From CAYQPF01 sp964419225 (lineage in GTDB: Bacteria; Cloacimonadota; Cloacimonadia; Cloacimonadales; CAYQPF01): a DNA stretch of 8,681 nucleotides. Where the stretch lies: the NCBI GenBank assembly GCA_964419225.1, contig CAYQPF010000184.1, positions 1-8,681 of the forward strand. Direction: 5' to 3'. The notes under the pieces are model-generated. The model was not told where the DNA came from. It did no database searches and saw nothing but the letters and a program-made list of their open reading frames with translations. Shown here piece by piece: positions 6,501 to 8,681 of this stretch. Position numbers and translations under genes: made by a program. Each line of letters begins with the position of its first letter. Within the stretch, counting starts at the first letter, position 1.

Positions 6501-8306
6501 ACGATCACAGTAAGCAGAAATTTGACACTCAACGATGGAACTATAGAAATGAATGCTAATTCCGGTCTGATCGTAAACGGAAATATTCTGATTGCAGAAG
6601 GTGCGGGGATTAATGCATATGGAGATGGCGGGCTCTCGCTTACTCTGGGTGGTAATTTTACGAACCAGAATACGATTAATGACAGTTGGAACGGATTTTT
6701 TACTGATGCCTCGACTTTCACTTTCAATGGGAGTGCAGATCAATTCATTTCATCTACCGGTGATGTCATCGATATGGGGAATATAGATGTGAATAAGGCA
6801 GCAGGAAGTATTCGCCCCAATAAATCAATGCTTGTGCAGGGGAATGTTCATTTGATAAATGGAGGTTGGTGGGACAATGTTTCAAATTTGAACCATCACT
6901 TCTTTGGGAACTTTGCAGTCGAAGCAAATGCGGGTTTCTATGGCAATACTTTAAACAGTGTCAGTTTCAATGGAACGGCTGCACAAACTTTGGCTTATTA
7001 TTCCACCTCAGGGTACTTTTATAATCTGGAAGTTGATAAGACAGAGGCACGTTTTGCTTCAGTTCTGGCTTCAGCAAATGCAGAGGCTGCACCTGCACAA
7101 AGTCGTCACAGTCGGAATCAGACAATGACATTGGGGGGAAATATACAGGTATTTAATGGGGGAGTTCTGAGTATCAATCAGGGACGACTTGATATGAACG
7201 GGCACAATATCCAGTGTATCGGATCAGTTTCAGTTCATGATGGAGGGATTCTGGAAATAGACAGTGATGCGACTTTGCGGATCAACAGCAATATGAATTT
7301 AACAGTTCTTTCAGGAGGTCGTCTGGAAGTATTAGGATCTGCAGATCATCCTGCAACGATCACACATAATAACGGTTATTATGATCTGATTGTATCTTCC
7401 GCGGGAACAATTGCTGCCGCATATGCGGTGTTTGAATTTATGAACACAAATGGAGTATATATCAGTCCGGGAGCTTTAATAGATGCATCTTATACTTTTA
7501 ATAATTGTACTTTTCAGAATGGCATTAGCGGAGGGGTTCTTTTGACTTTAGATAATAGTCAGACGTTGTCTATAAGTAATGCTGTTTTCCCGTCGAATAC
7601 TTGGTCAGGTTTGAATAATGTAAGCAAAACAGTCAATGAAGGTTCGGTATCAATAATAAGTTCAACGGGAGGGTTTGCCGGGCCCGGCTTTGAGAATGAT
7701 ACTTATGGGCTTATCTCCTGGACAGGGTTCAATCCTAATTTGCGAATTTCGGCAATGACAATATCTAATTCAAATCCATTTGTCGGGCAGATTGTCTCTT
7801 ACAGAGTAACGGTAATCAATGAGGGTACGACTGATATTAACAGGACATTTAATGTTCACCTTTATACAAACAGGACTACACCGCCTACTGAAGGGGACTT
7901 TTCAACCATAAATCATGAGTTTAGTGGTCTTGCTGCCGGAGATACGATATCCTTTGTTTTCGAGGGGATAAGTGCTTCAGAAGTTATTGGCTGGAATTCC
8001 TATGCTTTTGTTGATCCGGAGAATCTGGTTACAGAGACGAATGAGAATGACAATGCATCGACTGTCTGCCCTGTTGACTGGAATGCTTTCCCTGCTGTAA
8101 GTGATGTTAGTATATCCTATGATGCAAATACAGCCAGGGTCTTTCTTCAATGGACACATCCTTTATCGGAGGCACATTTCCATATTTACCGTTCTTTGGA
8201 TCCTCAGGGTACTTTTGAACTTATAGACAATACTACGAATTACTTGTGGTATGATTCGGTTCCTGGGGACAAGTATTTTTACAGAGTAACAGCTTCTATT
8301 GATTGA
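516..8306 (+). CDS. Giant secreted M6-family metalloprotease with beta-strand repeats, CARDB and FN3-like domains
   Basis: This is a probable exported zinc endopeptidase of 2596 residues. The start is set by AGGAGG and a signal peptide (residues 1-19, MKRLLG then a hydrophobic core, cleavage probably after ALQA). Residues about 25-75 match the N-terminal region common in M6-like proteins (QPDG..., VSGDEFYRRVHDERGYTI). The catalytic domain runs from about 125 to 510. It has HEMSHNIGAPD with zinc ligands His308, His312 and probably Asp318, catalytic Glu309, a Met-turn candidate in WDLM at Met340, an Asp-rich stretch at 246-254, and the LEYRRKTGRY...PGSGLIVYRI block (401-424). From W522 (WTGAVDTNWFNSSNWTMGVP) to about 2208 come Gly/Asn/Thr-rich repeats: short units of the type GNW..G..F..GTGTVxFNG...xINK and 144-residue modules. 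Residues 2209-2404 look like a right-handed beta-helix. Residues 2405-2515 are CARDB-like and 2526-2593 FN3-like (FHIYRS, KYFYRVTA). It ends three residues later with no recognisable C-terminal sorting tag. It is monocistronic, with a terminator 28 nt after the stop. Family is confident; substrate is unknown. Confidence 0.92.
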   Translation: MKRLLGLFVFLIISLALQANPVTNEPFSFTQPDGSKIEAFVSGDEFYRRVHDERGYTILLHPETGYAVYAVPEVNSIKASNYIVGKIDPGTIGIEPNLILNEQKSEAELVAQGFNVNRTRSTTIGSFNNIVIFVKFSGEYGFSTVYPYAYYNYVFNQTNGESLKDYFQEISSNQLTINSYLYPAPGPQGTVATYVSTHPRGYFYPYSTGNPIGYQNGTQAGNRKRELYADAINAAIPSIPSTLNVDTNNDNMVDAVTVIVDGYAGGWSSLIWPSSDWWGTSLATINGKACHGGMLLVEGGFGIGVATHEMSHNIGAPDLYHYKQYQPWNSISPAGNWDLMCSGNAQHWTTFMKKKYGNWFTEIPEIVPTSTPVTYTLSSIDTSPYACYKIASSNPDQYYMLEYRRKTGRYESSVPGSGLIVYRIIVNDPAGNPILGGNRNGAPDELYVYRPGGSIRTNGYPDLANFSEQTERVSINNNTDPKPWLYVGTVNIATGNLIISNIGASGGSSISFTVCTIPPDIWTGAVDTNWFNSSNWTMGVPTSTMDVVIGTTVNYPAINSVGAVCRNLSISSGRRLTVNDGNLHIYGKFETAGLLSLNHNNALIVLDGDALWKSSSRLFSYGEFTGAHFQVAGNWTTNSGSTIEMLGGTLEFNGDQFTTYLDNSSTQTYLNLLRINKGSPGYMGFSVWSTNMTNLNNIEIVSGGMYYYSPQTINISGSFSCTGGNFGFVDGTLIFTGSGNHSISDGTANNYFSGIRIETTGPVTLNNSITINKDLTLVSGIFSANGQTIRVSGNWTDISGGTSFDHGNGRVIFTGSNVQTCSFGYFSAMELDKSAEYLNLTGSVTCQSYDWTAGVVRVEGGAFTAADLADDGIYGEYHLQSGTIDLHQDAFNYLDLRGLIEITGGTMTFYGGSGDAYFPYGQPGTLIMTNGILDFVDVGIYINEYNTLTTDITGGVIRTRGNFVVDRHDFRPTGGSLELYGANDVYLTVASSSWLYSLNINKQAGSYSEYRTNNRRSISRNRDRVERNQDVSINSSPLVLLGNFAVNAGTVTLPTDTYVAGNWENQAGSDAVTEGSGTVIFNGPGHQYCSYSEIFNRLVINKAGGALRISNGAVVSCQTYYFTSGALDMLSGTFTANDLEQDGIYGNYYVNSGSVINLHQDGSSYSDLNGNLYIFGGEFNIYGGLSPAQVGYNANSSINMSGGVLDFKDTGINITNTGFSFTENITDGTIRTVGNFYCGNPNFHPQGGILELYGSGNAGIYTITGSNLYSVSINKTEGRRLAKQYSAKQRTNSRRQEVQDYRYEGAYFSSNTNILGNLTLFAGILDIDGYTVEVGGNTVIYGCLRMISETGNDNLNTHGNFQWLSSSTAEITTGNIDVYGDWTFDSFANINLPATSTVEFRSVNGSNIYLNGTNCSFGNMRFCGTSGGRTNYIDPASTDSLRVSGYLNVYDGNTLYLNGRGTRVNDFIYIGVSANLSLGLTGSLLGKGSLNQMGTLNISNGNMVIKGYYLNNTGSSLIVNGGLFQIDDAFPEPNVSINGAVTMASGIIQFTNSGMILTSDAKNITGGYLRCKGDFNARSNNMIQQVYGGVDISGDGQAFIYCDNGNYMGSLAMNKESGSTLNVMTPLDIRGNVILNSGTLDGREYNINVGGNWQNNSGAFAFNAGTGTITFNGTSVEQFITGPNTFNHVYASTNNVNFVTFNSVTTIRGSLHVNNLARTSSDLFIQGTLEMNNSWAQFHALTGSNIQTASFDGGGTIFISGGTMDVQDLVDNGIYGNYFVSSGVLSLTQDPLQAIDINGGLFISGGVLNIYGGSNNSYVSNYADATITMTDGVLAIHDRGMILSTSGGHNFTSNISGGTIKINGAFQNYRNNFIPTGGTVEFFGSNSGNVIQTGDSRFWNININKSSGASVSAGTNLTIANDVVISNGWMMVGTATLYVGGSWENNVGTLAFSEGTGNVVFNGINQDMRTSETFYDLTIANTGIHFDDLELLHDKTITVSRNLTLNDGTIEMNANSGLIVNGNILIAEGAGINAYGDGGLSLTLGGNFTNQNTINDSWNGFFTDASTFTFNGSADQFISSTGDVIDMGNIDVNKAAGSIRPNKSMLVQGNVHLINGGWWDNVSNLNHHFFGNFAVEANAGFYGNTLNSVSFNGTAAQTLAYYSTSGYFYNLEVDKTEARFASVLASANAEAAPAQSRHSRNQTMTLGGNIQVFNGGVLSINQGRLDMNGHNIQCIGSVSVHDGGILEIDSDATLRINSNMNLTVLSGGRLEVLGSADHPATITHNNGYYDLIVSSAGTIAAAYAVFEFMNTNGVYISPGALIDASYTFNNCTFQNGISGGVLLTLDNSQTLSISNAVFPSNTWSGLNNVSKTVNEGSVSIISSTGGFAGPGFENDTYGLISWTGFNPNLRISAMTISNSNPFVGQIVSYRVTVINEGTTDINRTFNVHLYTNRTTPPTEGDFSTINHEFSGLAAGDTISFVFEGISASEVIGWNSYAFVDPENLVTETNENDNASTVCPVDWNAFPAVSDVSISYDANTARVFLQWTHPLSEAHFHIYRSLDPQGTFELIDNTTNYLWYDSVPGDKYFYRVTASID
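3093..3521 (+). repeat. Protein repeat module A (residues 860-1002)
   Basis: First full copy of a module of about 144 residues in the stalk region. Landmarks are FTAADLADDGIYGEY, SGTIDLHQD, a YGG step, GILDFVDVGIYI, TDITGGVIRTRGNF, FRPTGGSLELYG and the ending YSLNINK. It aligns with copies B and C along its length, with DGIYG and the INK ending the best conserved. It is followed by an Arg-rich insertion. Confidence 0.8.
3906..4340 (+). repeat. Protein repeat module B (residues 1131-1275)
   Basis: Second full copy, 271 residues after copy A. Landmarks are FTANDLEQDGIYGNYY, SGSVINLHQD, IYGG, GGVLDFKDTGINI, ENITDGTIRTVGNF, FHPQGGILELYG and YSVSINK. It is followed by a different basic insertion. 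The similarity is clear in protein but only moderate in DNA, so this duplication is not recent. Confidence 0.8.
5073..5360 (+). repeat. Shortened repeat module D (residues 1520-1615)
   Basis: A diverged copy of the second half of the A/B/C module. Landmarks are ASGIIQFTNSGMILT, KNITGGYLRCKGDF, YGGVDISGDG and the ending GSLAMNK. The DL..DGIYG..Y first part present in A, B and C is missing, so the copy is about 96 residues long instead of about 144. Confidence 0.55.
5793..6230 (+). repeat. Protein repeat module C (residues 1760-1905)
   Basis: Third full copy. Landmarks are MDVQDLVDNGIYGNYF, SGVLSLTQD, IYGG, DGVLAIHDRGMIL, SNISGGTIKINGAF, FIPTGGTVEFFG and NININK. Unlike A and B it continues directly into the ordinary strand sequence SSGASVSAGTNLTIAND, with no charged insertion. 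It therefore shows what the uninterrupted repeat looks like. Confidence 0.8.
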
Positions 8307-8333
8307 GATTAGAAGAGATTTGTTTCGGAATCT

Positions 8334-8371
8334 AAAATGGGCTGACGGTTATGTCGGCCCATTTTATTTAT
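8334..8371 (+). terminator. Intrinsic terminator of the M6 protease gene
   Basis: A 13-bp stem (8334-8346 AAAATGGGCTGAC with 8353-8365 GTCGGCCCATTTT, one G-T wobble) has a 6-nt loop, GGTTAT, and a T-rich tail, ATTTAT. It begins 28 nt after the stop codon. The A-rich 5' side and T-rich 3' side could let it work in both directions. Confidence 0.85.
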
Positions 8372-8413
8372 ATGGACTATATGGACATTATGGACTATAT
8401 GGACTATATGGAC
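8369..8413. repeat. Five-unit 9-bp tandem repeat, TATATGGAC
   Basis: Five consecutive 9-mers: TATATGGAC twice, one variant ATTATGGAC, then TATATGGAC twice. They start right behind the terminator. A further exact copy with two degenerate neighbours lies before the gene (333-359). The unit is too short and has no spacers, so it is not CRISPR. The function is unknown; it may be slippage-generated intergenic repeat DNA. Confidence 0.9.
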
Positions 8414-8555
8414 AGAAAGGGAACGCTTAATAGAACATGGAGACGCGAAGTCAAGGAGAGACGGGAGAGGATGCAAAATATCATGCCTCTTGTATGTTGT
8501 TAGTAAAATATGCTGGACGCTAGTCGATCAAGTAGAGAGAATAACTCACCCCCGG
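8414..8555. other. Non-coding stretch between repeats
   Basis: I see no coding frame of meaningful length or RNA gene here. A short ATG frame at 8470 ends after ten codons. The string AAGGGAACGCTT (8417-8428) resembles 314-328 before the protease gene. Confidence 0.5.
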
Positions 8556-8578
8556 CCCCTCTCTTGCGAAGAGAGGGG
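8556..8578. repeat. Perfect GC-rich hairpin (10-bp stem, 3-nt loop)
   Basis: CCCCTCTCTT (8556-8565) and AAGAGAGGGG (8569-8578) are exact reverse complements around a GCG loop. An outer ACCC (8548-8551) can pair with GGGT (8582-8585) across an internal loop. There is no T-tract on either side, so it is a poor intrinsic terminator. It resembles the dispersed short palindromes found between genes in many bacteria. Confidence 0.8.
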
Positions 8579-8596
8579 AGTGGGTAATGTCGCCAA

Positions 8597-8636
8597 ACAC
8601 TGACTAACACGGACTTACACAGACTAACACGGACAT
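8597..8636. repeat. Four-unit 10-bp tandem repeat, consensus GGACTAACAC
   Basis: Four 10-mers in register: ACACTGACTA, ACACGGACTT, ACACAGACTA and ACACGGACAT. The consensus, rotated to GGACTAACAC, shares GGACTA with the 9-bp unit GGACTATAT found at 8369-8413. The copies differ from one another by one to three bases. Confidence 0.8.
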
Positions 8637-8681
8637 GGGAAGAGATCTGAATGTATAGTATTTATGGTGTGCCATACAGTT

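Noticed and set aside
6426..6743. Open frame of 105 codons on the - strand inside the large gene
   Set aside because: It lies wholly opposite a coding frame with clear repeat structure and has no recognisable domain. A second overlapping - strand frame (6491-6727) is just as open, which points to chance.
333..8413. The protease gene as a mobile element bounded by repeats
   Set aside because: The flanking TATATGGAC copies are short tandem repeats. There are no terminal inverted repeats, no transposase or integrase, and no clear target-site duplication.
8556..8578. Second intrinsic terminator
   Set aside because: The stem is strong, but no T-tract follows on either strand and no gene end is visible next to it.
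8369..8636. CRISPR array
   Set aside because: The units are only 9-10 bp and directly adjacent, with no spacers, and no cas gene is present.

Overview
The window is AT-rich bacterial DNA. One giant gene on the + strand (516-8306) fills about nine tenths of it. The remainder is a divergent intergenic region, the 5' end of one gene on the - strand, and a repeat-rich non-coding stretch downstream. The big gene encodes a 2596-residue exported protein: signal peptide, M6-family zinc metalloprotease domain, about 1700 residues of Gly/Asn/Ser/Thr-rich beta-strand repeats, a closing beta-helix-like part, a CARDB domain and a final fibronectin type III-like domain. This architecture, plus low GC and short GGAC-type tandem repeats between genes, suggests a member of the FCB group. 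Candidatus Cloacimonadota fits best from memory of similar proteins. The strong Shine-Dalgarno sequences (AGGAGG and AGGAG) speak against a typical Bacteroidota genome. The taxonomic call is inference.

Layout: 1-171 (- strand) is the first 57 codons of a short-leader exported protein or lipoprotein that runs off the left edge. 172-515 is the divergent promoter region. It holds candidate promoters for both genes, degenerate copies of a 9-bp repeat, and a 7-bp dyad lying between the -35 and -10 elements of the best + strand promoter. 516-8306 is the protease gene. 8334-8366 is a convincing intrinsic terminator. 8369-8413 holds five 9-bp tandem repeats, 8556-8578 a perfect 10-bp-stem hairpin, and 8597-8636 four 10-bp repeats related to the 9-bp family. 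No gene is visible after 8306.

Biology: the protein is probably exported through Sec. It would work outside the cell or on its surface as a protein-degrading enzyme carried on a long repetitive stalk or adhesive region, and the CARDB and FN3-like domains would serve as spacers or binding modules. The two genes are divergent, so they are not one operon, and only a shared regulatory region could link them. I see no evidence of a multi-gene system such as defence, secretion or a mobile element. The most interesting features are the long repeat modules inside the protein, the unrelated Arg-rich or Ala-rich charged insertions that fall at the same point of the repeat, and the related GGACTA-type tandem repeats around the gene.
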